The notes: generated by a model from the sequence alone, not told the origin. DNA of 64,000 nt from Palsa-1392 sp036490335 (GCA_036490335.1 DASXEB010000014.1:62001-126000); one strand, 5' to 3'; counted from the stretch's first letter, positions 44,701 through 52,972 are shown. Made by a program: numbers and translations.

Positions 44701-47397
44701 GAAGAGCTGGCGATTTATCGGCCTAACGAAAAGCAAGGGATCGTCATTCACGGCGCGCGCGAGCACAATCTCAAAAACATCAGCCTAACGATCCCGCGCG
44801 ATCAGATCGTCGTGATCACCGGCCTGAGCGGCTCCGGCAAATCAACCGTCGCGTTCGACCTCCTTTTCGCGGAAGGCCAGCGCCGTTTTCTCGACAGCAT
44901 GTCGCCTTATGCGCGGCAGTTTGTCGAACAACTCGAAAAGCCCGACGTCGATCTCATCGAAGGCCTCCCGCCGAGTGTCGCGATCGAGCAGCGCGTCACG
45001 CGCGGCGGCGGCAAATCGACTGTCGCCACCGTGACAGAAGTTTACCATTTCCTCCGCCTCCTCTTCGCTAAAACCGGCACGCAATTTTGTCCGGACTGCG
45101 ATCTGCCCGTGGAAAAACAGACCCTCGCCGCCATCGTTAGGCAAGTTGAGACCGCCGCGCGCCGCGGTTCGCTCAAGGTGCTCGCGCCGCTCGTGAAAGC
45201 GCGCAAAGGTTTCCACACCGAAGTGGCGCGTTGGGCCGAGCGCCAGGGCTTCGACACGCTCTTCGTCGATCGCCGGCTCGTCGGGATCAAACAATTCACC
45301 AAGCTCGAACGTTTCAAGGAACACACGATCGACGCGGTCGTCGGCGCGATCGATGCGAAGCGCATTCTGAAGGCGCGCAATCTCGTGCAGCGAGCGCTCC
45401 AGATCGGCCGCGGGACCGCGCATCTGCTCGACGCGCAAAATCGCCTAACGACGATGAGCACCGAGATGAGCTGCCCGGGTTGCGGGCGCGCTTTTGAAGA
45501 GCTCGATCCGCGTTTGTTTTCCTTTAACTCGCCGCATGGTTGGTGCGAGACCTGCAATGGTTTCGGTGAAATCTGGAACGAAAAAGTACAGCGCGCCGAA
45601 GAGGAAACCGGCGAGTCAAAACTGGAAAACGAACTGAGCGCGGAGCGGCAGTTCGAATGGATCGATGAAGGCGAAGCGAAGCCTTGCCCCGATTGCCACG
45701 GCTCACGCTTGAATCCAGTCGCGCGGCACGTGCGCTTGCAGGGAAAAACGATCGACGAATTCAGCGCGCGCTCGGCCGCCGAGGCGCTCGCGCTCATCGG
45801 CAAGCTGCGTTTCCGCGGCACGCCCAAAATCATCGCGGCCGATCTCGTGCCGGAGATCGAACAGCGGCTCCAGTTCATGGAAAACGTCGGGCTCGGCTAC
45901 CTCGCGCTCGGGCGTTCCGCGAAGACTTTGAGCGGCGGCGAATCGCAGCGCATCCGGCTCGCCGCGCAGCTCGGCTCGAATCTGCGCGGCGTTCTTTACG
46001 TGCTCGATGAGCCGACCATCGGATTGCACGCGCGAGACAACGTGCGGTTGCTCGAAACGCTCACGGCGTTGCGCAAAAAAGGGAATTCGTTAGTCATCGT
46101 CGAGCACGACGAAGAGACGATGCGGCAGGCCGATTACATCATCGATCTCGGTCCGGGCGCCGGTGTGAATGGCGGTGAAGTCGTCGCGGCCGGAACGCTG
46201 CGCGACATCAAAGAAGTCTCGGAATCGCAGACCGGCCGCTGCCTGCGCACACCGCTTTGTCATCCGGTGCGCAAAGTCCGGCGTTTGTTAGGCGAGGTCG
46301 AACATTGGCTGGAGATCGAGGACGCGCACGCGAATAACTTGAAGCACATCGACGTGAAATTTCCGCTCGGCCGCCTTTCGGTCATCACCGGAATTTCCGG
46401 TTCCGGCAAATCTACGCTCATGCGTTCGGTCCTGCTTCCGGCGGTGCAGACCGCGCTCGACCGCAAGAAAAAGGATGAAGCGAAAATCAAAGGCGCGGAG
46501 TTTCTCGAAGCAATCTACGAAGTCGATCAATCGCCGATCGGCAAAACCTCGCGCTCGACGCCGGCAACTTACATCAAGGTCTTCAACGAAATCCGGAGCC
46601 TCTTCGCGCAGCTGCCGGTCTCGCGTATGCGCGGCTACACCTCGAGCCGGTTTTCCTTCAATACCGAAGGCGGCCGTTGCGAAACTTGCAAAGGACAAGG
46701 CGTCCTCAAACTCGAAATGAGCTTCCTCCCGAGCAGCTATGTGCCTTGCGAAGATTGCGGCGGCAAACGCTACAACGCGCAGACGCTCGAGGTCCTCTAC
46801 CACGACAAAAGCATCGGCGACGTGATGGAGATGACGATCGCGCAGACGGCGGAATTTTTTGCCGCGAACCACAAAATCGCGCGGCCACTTTCATTGTTAG
46901 TCGAGACCGGTTTGGGTTATCTGAAACTCGGCCAGCCGAGCCCAACCTTGAGCGGCGGCGAAGCGCAACGCCTCAAGCTCGCGACGAAATTAACCCGCGG
47001 AATCGGCCGCGCCACGAACGAGCGGATGCGCAAAATGCGCACGCCGAAATCAACGCTCTACCTCTTGGAAGAGCCGACCATCGGACTGCACATGGCCGAC
47101 GTGGAATTGCTCATGAACGTCCTCCATCGCCTTGTCGACGACGGCAACACCGTCATCGTGATCGAGCACAACCTGAGCGTGATCGCGGAAGCCGATTACG
47201 TCGTCGACATCGGGCCGGAAGCGGGCTCGTTAGGCGGCGAAGTGGTCGCCGTTGGCACGCCCGAAGAGGTCGCGAAAAATCGCTTCAGCCGGACTGCTCC
47301 TTTTCTGCGCGAAGTGCTCGCGCAAGGCCAGGAAGTTGCCGCGAAAACAAAAGCGCCGCGCGCCAAAAACCGCGCGAATCACGTGTTGTCATCCTGA
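41710..47397 (+). CDS. uvrA: Double-length UvrA (two fused UvrA units)
   Basis: 1895 residues, twice the normal UvrA of about 940. Four ATP sites are visible: GPSGSGKSS, GVSGSGKSTLVHD, GLSGSGKSTVAFD and GISGSGKSTLMRS, each with an LSGGE signature and a D-E box. Cys pairs of zinc modules recur (CAHCDLD...CPEC, CERCGGTGF, CPGCGR...CETC, CETCKGQG). The second unit begins near residue 1007 (nt about 44730, VIHGAREHNLKNISL). Normal UvrA works as a dimer to find damage for UvrB; here one chain may form the dimer. The start is uncertain: TTG at 41710, or TTG/GTG at 41749/41758. 13 octamers inside. The stop lies in a REP-like element. Confidence 0.95.
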   Translation: MAAKVCAFGAQKRLSSVASSNGKKNCVTAPADRGCIEIRGARQNNLKGIDLDLPLGKLTVVTGPSGSGKSSLAFDTIYAEGQRRYVETFSPYTRQFLDRMDKPRVDEIRGIPPAIAIEQSNPVKSSRSTVGTMTEINDYLKLLMPRVAHAFCPNCSREIRPETAKSIADEILKSSSGKTGLITFWVAVPAKTEPHEFFKFIQQQGYLRVWLNGEVVRADGDTKNLRLGARVQVIQDRLTINQETRARLVESLETALRFGKDQINFVDLETKEAHPFSTSWHCAHCDLDIRPPTPGLFSFNNPLGACPECRGFGRTIGIDYNRAIPDRSYSISQGAVRVFRGREMGESQNDLLRACAREEINIDTPFEELPQCDQDFIINGEKGAGEYSEEDYENDRWYGVRGFFKWLESKTYKMHVRVLLSRYRAYTTCPRCQGGRFQPETLNHRLVRPDAIAFTLPEFAALPIAEARDFLISLTTPPNDSAAEMLRTEIVARLRYLCEVGVGYLTLDRSTRTLSGGEVQRVNLTTCLGASLVNTLFVMDEPSVGLHPRDVGRLVRVMHNLRDKGNTLLVVEHEEAIIRAADNLLDIGPGRGETGGELVYSGALENFAAPRSLTADYLSGKKRIPIPKSRRSFSHTLKIKGASEHNLQNLDVEIPLGVFTCVTGVSGSGKSTLVHDVLYQNLLKARGSGNEEAGACKSVTGAHRVGQIVMVDQAPLSRTPRSTPILYLGAYDRVREVFAALPEAMAQGLTASAFSFNSGSGRCERCGGTGFEKVEMQFLSDLYVRCAECEGKRFQPHVLKVKLEGRSIHDILELTVSEAVKFFTSLGEAGTLAKPLAVLEEVGLGYLRLGQPLNTLSGGESQRLKLVRHLADSGETGRAKGDLFIFDEPTTGLHFDDVALLVRLFQRLVEAGNSIIVIEHNLEVMKCADWVIDLGSEGGEEGGKLVAAGTPEEVAPVDASHTGQYLREVLFPARGSFPRDFENVIGDEDDELSLRVAEELAIYRPNEKQGIVIHGAREHNLKNISLTIPRDQIVVITGLSGSGKSTVAFDLLFAEGQRRFLDSMSPYARQFVEQLEKPDVDLIEGLPPSVAIEQRVTRGGGKSTVATVTEVYHFLRLLFAKTGTQFCPDCDLPVEKQTLAAIVRQVETAARRGSLKVLAPLVKARKGFHTEVARWAERQGFDTLFVDRRLVGIKQFTKLERFKEHTIDAVVGAIDAKRILKARNLVQRALQIGRGTAHLLDAQNRLTTMSTEMSCPGCGRAFEELDPRLFSFNSPHGWCETCNGFGEIWNEKVQRAEEETGESKLENELSAERQFEWIDEGEAKPCPDCHGSRLNPVARHVRLQGKTIDEFSARSAAEALALIGKLRFRGTPKIIAADLVPEIEQRLQFMENVGLGYLALGRSAKTLSGGESQRIRLAAQLGSNLRGVLYVLDEPTIGLHARDNVRLLETLTALRKKGNSLVIVEHDEETMRQADYIIDLGPGAGVNGGEVVAAGTLRDIKEVSESQTGRCLRTPLCHPVRKVRRLLGEVEHWLEIEDAHANNLKHIDVKFPLGRLSVITGISGSGKSTLMRSVLLPAVQTALDRKKKDEAKIKGAEFLEAIYEVDQSPIGKTSRSTPATYIKVFNEIRSLFAQLPVSRMRGYTSSRFSFNTEGGRCETCKGQGVLKLEMSFLPSSYVPCEDCGGKRYNAQTLEVLYHDKSIGDVMEMTIAQTAEFFAANHKIARPLSLLVETGLGYLKLGQPSPTLSGGEAQRLKLATKLTRGIGRATNERMRKMRTPKSTLYLLEEPTIGLHMADVELLMNVLHRLVDDGNTVIVIEHNLSVIAEADYVVDIGPEAGSLGGEVVAVGTPEEVAKNRFSRTAPFLREVLAQGQEVAAKTKAPRAKNRANHVLSS

Positions 47398-47481
47398 GCC
47401 GCGAAGACGGCGAAGGACCTCCCAATCTTTTGGCGGTGTCGTTAGGCAAAGCGCGCCACACAACCTTTGCGGGATGACAAC
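47385..47481. repeat. REP-like palindromic element at the uvrA 3' end
   Basis: A 97-bp element bounded by a perfect 10-bp inverted repeat, GTTGTCATCC at 47385-47394 and GGATGACAAC at 47472-47481, with the inner sequence CCTGAGC...GAAGGACCTC. Similar TCATCCTGAGC-type repeats are common in soil bacterial genomes as I recall. The left end overlaps the last uvrA codons and provides its TGA stop (47395-47397), and the element holds an octamer at 47439. Confidence 0.75.
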
Positions 47482-47563
47482 CGCGAGGGCCACGCGCCGG
47501 CAGCGCGCGGAGCGATTCCGGCTATTGCCGCTCGCGCCAAAATCGCGGAAGCTCGCGCGCTTG

Positions 47564-48511
47564 ATGCTCGCTTACTTTCTCGACGACTTCGACCCGTTCA
47601 TCTTCCGGCTCTGGGACAACATCGGGCCGCGCTGGTACGGCTTCGCCTATGTCATGGCGTTTGCCTGCGGGTTTTGGCTCCTGCGCGTTTTGGCGAAACG
47701 CGGCTACACGCAACTGCGGGTCGAGCAAGTTGGCGACTTCATCACCTGGGCCGCGCTCTTCGGCGTCATGCTCGGCGGGCGGATTGGCTACGTGCTGTTT
47801 TATCGGCCGGAAATGTTGCGCGATCCGCTTTCGATTTTTCGCGTTTGGGAAGGCGGGATGTCGAGCCACGGCGGGATGCTCGGGCTGATTGCGTTCACGT
47901 TTTACTACGCGTGGCGACACAAAATTTCGTGGACCAATCTGGGCGATAATCTCGTCGTCGTGGCGCCGATCGGCTTGTTCTTTGGGCGCTGCGCCAACTT
48001 CATAAACGGTGAGCTCTACGGCCGCCTAACGAACGTGCCGTGGGCGATGCTTTTTCCAAAAGAGCTGCTCGATTCTGCGAACAGCGCCGAAGCCGAACGC
48101 GCGGTCACGATGGCGCGACAAATCGATCCCAGCCTAACGACTCCGGAAGCGATCGTGAACACGCTGCAAACGCACCCACTCGTTAGGCAAAAATTGCACG
48201 CCATCCTCACGCCGCGCCATCCGTCGCAGATTTACGAAGCGCTCCTCGAAGGCGTCGCCCTCTTCGCGATTTTGTGGCTCGTGCGCACCCGCACGCGTCA
48301 GCCTAACGGCGTCCTCAGCGGATTGTTTTTTGTTTGCTACGCCATCTTTCGGATCGTCGTCGAATATTTTCGCGAGCCGGACGCGTCGCTCATCGCCGGC
48401 TTCACCCGCGGACAATTCTTTTCCTTTTTCCTCATCGCGATCGGACTTGCCTTCATCGTCGTCGGAAAAATTCGCGATGAACAGACCGCGCCGATTTTTC
48501 GTCAGAAATAA
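47564..48511 (+). CDS. lgt: Prolipoprotein diacylglyceryl transferase
   Basis: Transfers diacylglycerol to the lipobox cysteine of prolipoproteins in the inner membrane. 315 residues from the ATG at 47564 (MLAYFLDDFDPFIFRLWDNI); the longer upstream frame runs through the REP-like element and uvrA and is rejected. Signature GRCANFINGELYGR is present, as are the MSSHGGMLG loop and RHPSQIYEALLEG. A loop of about 55 residues between the signature and RHPSQIYE (SANSAEAERAVTMARQIDPS and onward) makes it longer than usual. Octamers at 48025, 48133 and 48180 fall in or next to that loop. Confidence 0.95.
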   Translation: MLAYFLDDFDPFIFRLWDNIGPRWYGFAYVMAFACGFWLLRVLAKRGYTQLRVEQVGDFITWAALFGVMLGGRIGYVLFYRPEMLRDPLSIFRVWEGGMSSHGGMLGLIAFTFYYAWRHKISWTNLGDNLVVVAPIGLFFGRCANFINGELYGRLTNVPWAMLFPKELLDSANSAEAERAVTMARQIDPSLTTPEAIVNTLQTHPLVRQKLHAILTPRHPSQIYEALLEGVALFAILWLVRTRTRQPNGVLSGLFFVCYAIFRIVVEYFREPDASLIAGFTRGQFFSFFLIAIGLAFIVVGKIRDEQTAPIFRQK

Positions 48512-48568
48512 TCGCGGACGAATTTGCGCGCTTTCGTTTTGCGCCAGTTCCTCTATGAGTAAATCTGG

Positions 48569-49333
48569 ATGACGAGCATGGTTTCGCCGGGATTTCTGGC
48601 GGCAGGCGGTCTCGTGTTTTCCTTCACGCACGCGACCGTCGCGGGGAAATTCGTCCTTCTGCTTCTCGCCATCGGCTCGATTTTTTCCTGGTCGGTCATG
48701 GTCACGAAAATGCGCGTGATCCAATTCGCGCGAAAACAAACCGATCGATTTCTCGCCGCGTTTCGGCAGGATCGCCAGCCGTTGCGTTTGTTTGAATCCG
48801 GCGCGCGTTTTCGTGGATCGCCAGTTTTCAATGTTTACCGCGCCGGGTGCGAAGAGCTGACTTTTCACCTGCTCGGCTCGGCTGAAATCGACGAGACCTT
48901 TCGCGCGCGGCTCGAGATCGCGGACAAAATTTCCCCGGCGCAAATGCACGCGGTCAACGCGGCGATGGAGCGCGCCGTCGGCGAGACCGCGCTGCAGCTC
49001 GAGTCGCAAATGATTCTGCTCGCGACCGCGGTGAGCGGCGCGCCGTTTTTGGGATTGTTAGGCACGGTCTGGGGCGTGATGGACACGTTCACCGGCGTGG
49101 CCGAAGCGGGCAGCGCAAATCTGGCCGCGATGGCGCCGGGCGTTTCGGGCGCGCTGATCACGACCGTGACCGCGCTCTGCGTCGCGATCCCGGCGATGTT
49201 TGGCTATAATTTTTTGGTCACGAGCATCCGCGGGATGATCGTGGAGATGGATAATTTCGCCGCCGAACTGGCTTCCGAATTCGAGCACAAATACGTCGAG
49301 CACGGCTCGCGCGTTTCCGATTTTCGTCGTTAG
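48569..49333 (+). CDS. tolQ: TolQ/ExbB/MotA family proton channel
   Basis: 254 residues with three membrane helices: near residues 25-45 (KFVLLLLAIGSIFSWSVMV), SQMILLATAVSGAPFLGLLG-TVWG and APGVSGALITTVTALCVAIP. With TolR it uses the proton gradient to energise a TonB/TolA-like protein. First gene of a four-gene tol cluster. The TAG stop (49331-49333) is inside an octamer, and a ribosome-binding GGAGG follows for the next gene. Confidence 0.93.
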   Translation: MTSMVSPGFLAAGGLVFSFTHATVAGKFVLLLLAIGSIFSWSVMVTKMRVIQFARKQTDRFLAAFRQDRQPLRLFESGARFRGSPVFNVYRAGCEELTFHLLGSAEIDETFRARLEIADKISPAQMHAVNAAMERAVGETALQLESQMILLATAVSGAPFLGLLGTVWGVMDTFTGVAEAGSANLAAMAPGVSGALITTVTALCVAIPAMFGYNFLVTSIRGMIVEMDNFAAELASEFEHKYVEHGSRVSDFRR

Positions 49334-49352
49334 GGAGGAGAGAAAAGCGATC

Positions 49353-49775
49353 ATGCGCCGCTACTCGAGTCGCACCAGCCTAACGACCCTCTCCGAGATC
49401 AACATCACGCCGTTGCTCGATCTCGCGTTTGTGCTGCTTATCATTTTCATGATCACGACGCCGCTGCTCGAGAACAGCAAAACGCTTGTCATTCCCTCGA
49501 GCGCGACGACGAATGCGCCGATCAATCCGGCCGCGGTCCAGATCCTCTCGATCGATCGCGACGGAGTCGTTAGGCTGAATGAAGAAATTGTCGCGCCTAA
49601 CGAACTCGACACGCGGCTCGCGGCGCTCAAGCAAGCCGACGCGAACGTCGCCGTCATTATCCGGAGCGATCGCACCTTGCCGGTGCAGAAACTCGTTAGC
49701 CTGATGGACGCGTTGCAGCGCGCCGAGATCACGAAAGTCGGCATCGCGACGCAGGACGAGTCACAAGGCAGATGA
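49353..49775 (+). CDS. tolR: TolR/ExbD family protein
   Basis: 140 residues: one membrane segment (INITPLLDLAFVLLIIFMIT) carrying the conserved Asp of the proton path, then the periplasmic ExbD/TolR domain (VQILSIDRDGVVRLNEEIV, VAVIIRSDRTLPVQKLVSLM). Preceded by a strong GGAGG ribosome-binding site about 20 bp after tolQ. The last codon overlaps the TonB/TolA gene as ATGA. Three octamers in 423 bp (49379, 49567, 49596). Confidence 0.94.
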   Translation: MRRYSSRTSLTTLSEINITPLLDLAFVLLIIFMITTPLLENSKTLVIPSSATTNAPINPAAVQILSIDRDGVVRLNEEIVAPNELDTRLAALKQADANVAVIIRSDRTLPVQKLVSLMDALQRAEITKVGIATQDESQGR

Positions 49776-50698
49776 CCCGCGACGGGCGTTTCTGGCGCAA
49801 CGTCACGATCATCGCGCTGCTTCACGTGGCAGTTTTGCTCGGGCTGCTCTGGTGGAGTCGCACGCCGGCGCGCGCGCCTAACGACATTGTTTGGATGGAA
49901 GGCGGCGCGGGTTCGGCGGGCGGCGGAAATCCTGAGCCCGTTTCCGAAGCGACGCCCCTTCCGGCGATGACGCGAGTCGAGACGCCTAACGAACCGGAAG
50001 AAACACCAACTCCGGAAGTGATCGCGACGCCGAAGAGCGAAATCGAAGTTCCTTCCGTAACTCCATCGGAGACTCCGAAGCCAACTCCGACTGCGACGCC
50101 AAAGCGCACTCCGACGCCGACGCCACGTCCGACACCGAAACACACGCCGAGACCAAAACCTTCCGCAACGCCAAAAAAGAAAGCGACGCCCAAACCAAAA
50201 CCGACTCCGGACGAAGCAGCCGAAAAGGAAACAGCGCGGAAGAAAGCTTTGGCCAAAAAAGCGCTCGCAAAAAAGGAAAAGGAAACTTCGCCTAACGAAT
50301 CATCCGACGAATCGCCTAACGAAAAGAAAACCGCCGCGGAATCCGGCAAAGGCGAAGCAAAAGGAAAATCCGGCGGCGGCGGTCACGGCTCGGGCGAAGG
50401 CGGCGCGTCGGAATTCGGCTGGTACGGCAACATGTTGCAGGATCGTTTCCACAGTGAGTGGATCCAGCCGACGTCCGTCGTGCACAGCGCGGATCTGACC
50501 GTGCTTCTGCAAATTCGCATTCAAAAAAATGGCCGCGTTTCCGATTACTCGATCGTCAAATCGTCGGGCAACGCGATCGTTGACGATTCGGTAATCGCGG
50601 CGGCAAAACGGGTCACGCAGGTTGATCCTTTGCCAGCCGGCCTGGGTGACGATTATTATGAGGTGAACATCAACTTCATCCTAACTTCCGGACAATGA
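49772..50698 (+). CDS. TonB/TolA-like energy transducer
   Basis: 308 residues: one membrane segment near the start (TIIALLHVAVLLGLLWWS), a long Pro/Thr/Lys-rich periplasmic spacer (repeats of TPTPRPTPKHTPRPKP type, then KKALAKKALAKKEKE) and a C-terminal TonB/TolA-type domain from about residue 215 (YGNMLQDRFHSEWIQPTSVV, LLQIRIQKNGRVSDYSIVKS). Between TolR and TolB this should act as TolA. Starts and ends with ATGA overlaps. Four octamers in the spacer and N-terminal region write Pro-Asn-Glu/Asp triplets (e.g. SPNESSDESPNEKK). Confidence 0.88.
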   Translation: MTRDGRFWRNVTIIALLHVAVLLGLLWWSRTPARAPNDIVWMEGGAGSAGGGNPEPVSEATPLPAMTRVETPNEPEETPTPEVIATPKSEIEVPSVTPSETPKPTPTATPKRTPTPTPRPTPKHTPRPKPSATPKKKATPKPKPTPDEAAEKETARKKALAKKALAKKEKETSPNESSDESPNEKKTAAESGKGEAKGKSGGGGHGSGEGGASEFGWYGNMLQDRFHSEWIQPTSVVHSADLTVLLQIRIQKNGRVSDYSIVKSSGNAIVDDSVIAAAKRVTQVDPLPAGLGDDYYEVNINFILTSGQ

Positions 50699-51849
50699 AA
50701 CATAACCCGATCTCGCTTGCCCTAACGATGCTTTGCCTAACGAGTGCTTCTCTGCGCGCTGCGCACGAGCTGCCGACGATCACCGTCAGCAAAGGCGACC
50801 GGATCAATCTCAGCGTCGCCGGCCTAACGGGAAGTGACGGCGCCTCCGCGACCGGCATCGTGCAAAAAGACCTGACGCTTTCCGGCCTTTTCAATCTCGG
50901 CGGGGCGAATGCTTCCTACACCGTCAGCGGCACGACGAGCGCCGGAAGCCTCGATGGAAAAGTCGCCGATCACAGCGGCGGGACGGTGCTTTCGAAAACC
51001 TACAGCGGCGACGCGCGCACGAACGCACACCAGTTCGCGAACGACATCATCCAGACGCTGACCGGCAACAAAGGTCTGGCCGGAAGCAAAATCGCGTTCA
51101 TCGCCACGCGCACCGGACGGAAGGAAGTTTACGTCGCGGATTACGACGGCACGAACGTCAGGCAAATCACGCACGACAACACGATCAGCGTCCATCCCTC
51201 GCTTAGCGCGGACGGCCGGCGCATCGCCTACACCGGTTATCAGAGTGGCTACGCGGATGTTTATGTGATCGATCTCGCGAGCGGCGCGCGGAATCGGATC
51301 GTGAATTTTCCGGGCACGAACAGCGGGGCGGCGTTTTCGCCTAACGACGAGCGAATTGCCCTAACGATCAGCAAAGATGGCAATCCCGAGCTTTATACCG
51401 TCAACGCAAGCGGCGGCGGCGCGGAACGTCTCACGCACACGCGCGGCGTCGAGTCGGGGCCGACCTGGTCGCCGGATGGCTCGGAAATTATTTACTCCTT
51501 CGACGCCGGGACCGGTCCGCAACTTTATCGTATCTCGGCCAACGGCGGCGCGGGCCGCGAAGTTTCGACCGGTTACGGTTATTGCACCGAGCCGAGCTGG
51601 TCGCCCGATGGAAAAAAAATCGCCTTCAACGTGCGCAGCGGCGGCGAATTTCAAATCGTCGTGCTTGATCTCGCGAATGGCAGCAAACGCGTCGTCGGCA
51701 CCGGAGAGGATCCGGCGTGGGGTCCGGACTCGCGTCACGTGATTTTCTCCGATGACGGCGCGCTCTTCATGGTCGACACCGTGAACAGCCAGAAAACGAA
51801 AGTGCTCGGCGGCCTCGGCAAAATCACGGAGCCGAGCTGGTCTCGTTAG
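50695..51849 (+). CDS. tolB: TolB periplasmic beta-propeller
   Basis: 384 residues with a signal peptide (ISLALTMLCLTSASLRA), an N-terminal alpha/beta domain and WD40-like TolB/PD40 blades (KEVYVADYDGTNVRQITHDN, HPSLSADGRRIAYTGYQSG, PTWSPDGSEIIYSFD, PSWSPDGKKIAFNV). Works with TolA, TolQ, TolR and Pal at the outer membrane during division. Pal is not next to it here. Its TAG stop is inside an octamer (51843-51850) directly joined to a palindromic element. Confidence 0.95.
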   Translation: MKHNPISLALTMLCLTSASLRAAHELPTITVSKGDRINLSVAGLTGSDGASATGIVQKDLTLSGLFNLGGANASYTVSGTTSAGSLDGKVADHSGGTVLSKTYSGDARTNAHQFANDIIQTLTGNKGLAGSKIAFIATRTGRKEVYVADYDGTNVRQITHDNTISVHPSLSADGRRIAYTGYQSGYADVYVIDLASGARNRIVNFPGTNSGAAFSPNDERIALTISKDGNPELYTVNASGGGAERLTHTRGVESGPTWSPDGSEIIYSFDAGTGPQLYRISANGGAGREVSTGYGYCTEPSWSPDGKKIAFNVRSGGEFQIVVLDLANGSKRVVGTGEDPAWGPDSRHVIFSDDGALFMVDTVNSQKTKVLGGLGKITEPSWSR

Positions 51850-51950
51850 GCTGTAGCCGCTTCGCTGCGCGAAGCGCGAGGAAGAATTTCGCGGCACGGA
51901 TGAGCGAGCGAGGCCGGCTCTCACGCTTCGCACAGCGAAGCGGCTACAGC
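51850..51950. repeat. Long palindromic (REP-like) element between tolB and the ligase gene
   Basis: Perfect 18-bp arms GCTGTAGCCGCTTCGCTG (51850-51867) and CAGCGAAGCGGCTACAGC (51933-51950), extended inward after a 3-bp mismatch by GAAGCG/CGCTTC, enclose about 50 bp. The right arm contains the TAG stop of the convergent ligase gene (51944-51946) and the left arm begins at the last base of the octamer that ends tolB. It could act as a bidirectional terminator. Confidence 0.85.
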
Positions 51951-52972
51951 AGCGCGAGCGATTTGCCTTCGCGATGCGCGACCTGGTCGAGCGTGCATTG
52001 GCGCGGCGCCTTGTCTTTGCGCCAGCGCACGATTTTGGTGCCGTGCCGGAATCGATCGCCGGTAAAATGGTCGTAAGTCACTTCGACAACGATTTTCGGA
52101 TCGACCGGCTCCCATTCGCCGGTGCGCTCTGTGCTCCAGCGGCTCGGACCACCGGGCGCGTTGCCGGTAAAGCCGGGGGCTTTGCGCAAGGCTTCAAACT
52201 TGTTCGTTAGGCCGGGTTTGTCTTCCGCTTTGAACGCGGAGGTAAATCCGACGTGATGCAACAGACCCGCGTCGTCGTAAAGACCGAGCAAAAGGGAGCC
52301 GATGACGCGCGCGCCGGTCGCGTAACGAAACCCGCCGACCACGCAATCGGCTGTGCGGATTTGCTTGATCTTCTGCATCGCCGTGCGCTCGCACGAGGCA
52401 TAGGGCGCGTCGCGCAATTTGGCAATGATGCCGTCGAGATCGCCGCCGACTTTCTCGAACCATTTCTGCGCCCGGCGCAAATCGGTCGTGGCGGGCGAAA
52501 GGCGAATTTGCTTTTCGTTAGGCAAAAATTTCTTTGCGAACTTTTCCAGCAACGGACGGCGCTCAGACAGCGGCATCGCGAGCATCGATTTGCCGTCAGC
52601 ATCCGCGAGCAAATCGAAGACAATGAAGATCGCGGGATGTGCGGCGGCGAGTTTTTGCACGCGGCTCGCGGCCGGATGCAGGCGGAGTTGCAGCTCGTCG
52701 AAAGAAAGCGCGCCGTCGATGGGGATGGCGAGCTCGCCGTCGAGGACGAATTGTTTCGCGGACACTTCGCCTAACGACTTCGCGACATCGGGAAAATAAC
52801 GCGCGAGCGGCTGGCCGGCCTTTGATTGCAGATAAACTTCGTCGCGATCGCGGAAGGCGATGCAACGGAAGCCGTCCCACTTCGGCTCGTATTGCCACGC
52901 GTCGCCGACCGGGATTTCGTCGACGGATCGCGCTTCCATCGGCGGGAGCGGCGGCTGGAGCGACAACTTCAT
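51944..52972 (-). CDS. ATP-dependent DNA ligase (LigC/LigD-ligase type)
   Basis: 342 residues from the ATG at 52972 (MKLSLQPPLPPMEARSVDEI), which overlaps the preceding stop as ATGA. Nucleotidyltransferase motifs are present: the adenylated Lys31 in YEPKWDGFRCIAFRD, DGELAIP, DGIIAKL and IKQIRTADCVVGGF, followed by an OB-fold region (GHTF-like VGFTSAF, EVTYDHFT, RHGTKIVRWR). This stand-alone form resembles LigC or the ligase part of LigD of non-homologous end joining; no Ku gene is in the window. Confidence 0.93.
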   Translation of the reverse strand: MKLSLQPPLPPMEARSVDEIPVGDAWQYEPKWDGFRCIAFRDRDEVYLQSKAGQPLARYFPDVAKSLGEVSAKQFVLDGELAIPIDGALSFDELQLRLHPAASRVQKLAAAHPAIFIVFDLLADADGKSMLAMPLSERRPLLEKFAKKFLPNEKQIRLSPATTDLRRAQKWFEKVGGDLDGIIAKLRDAPYASCERTAMQKIKQIRTADCVVGGFRYATGARVIGSLLLGLYDDAGLLHHVGFTSAFKAEDKPGLTNKFEALRKAPGFTGNAPGGPSRWSTERTGEWEPVDPKIVVEVTYDHFTGDRFRHGTKIVRWRKDKAPRQCTLDQVAHREGKSLALL

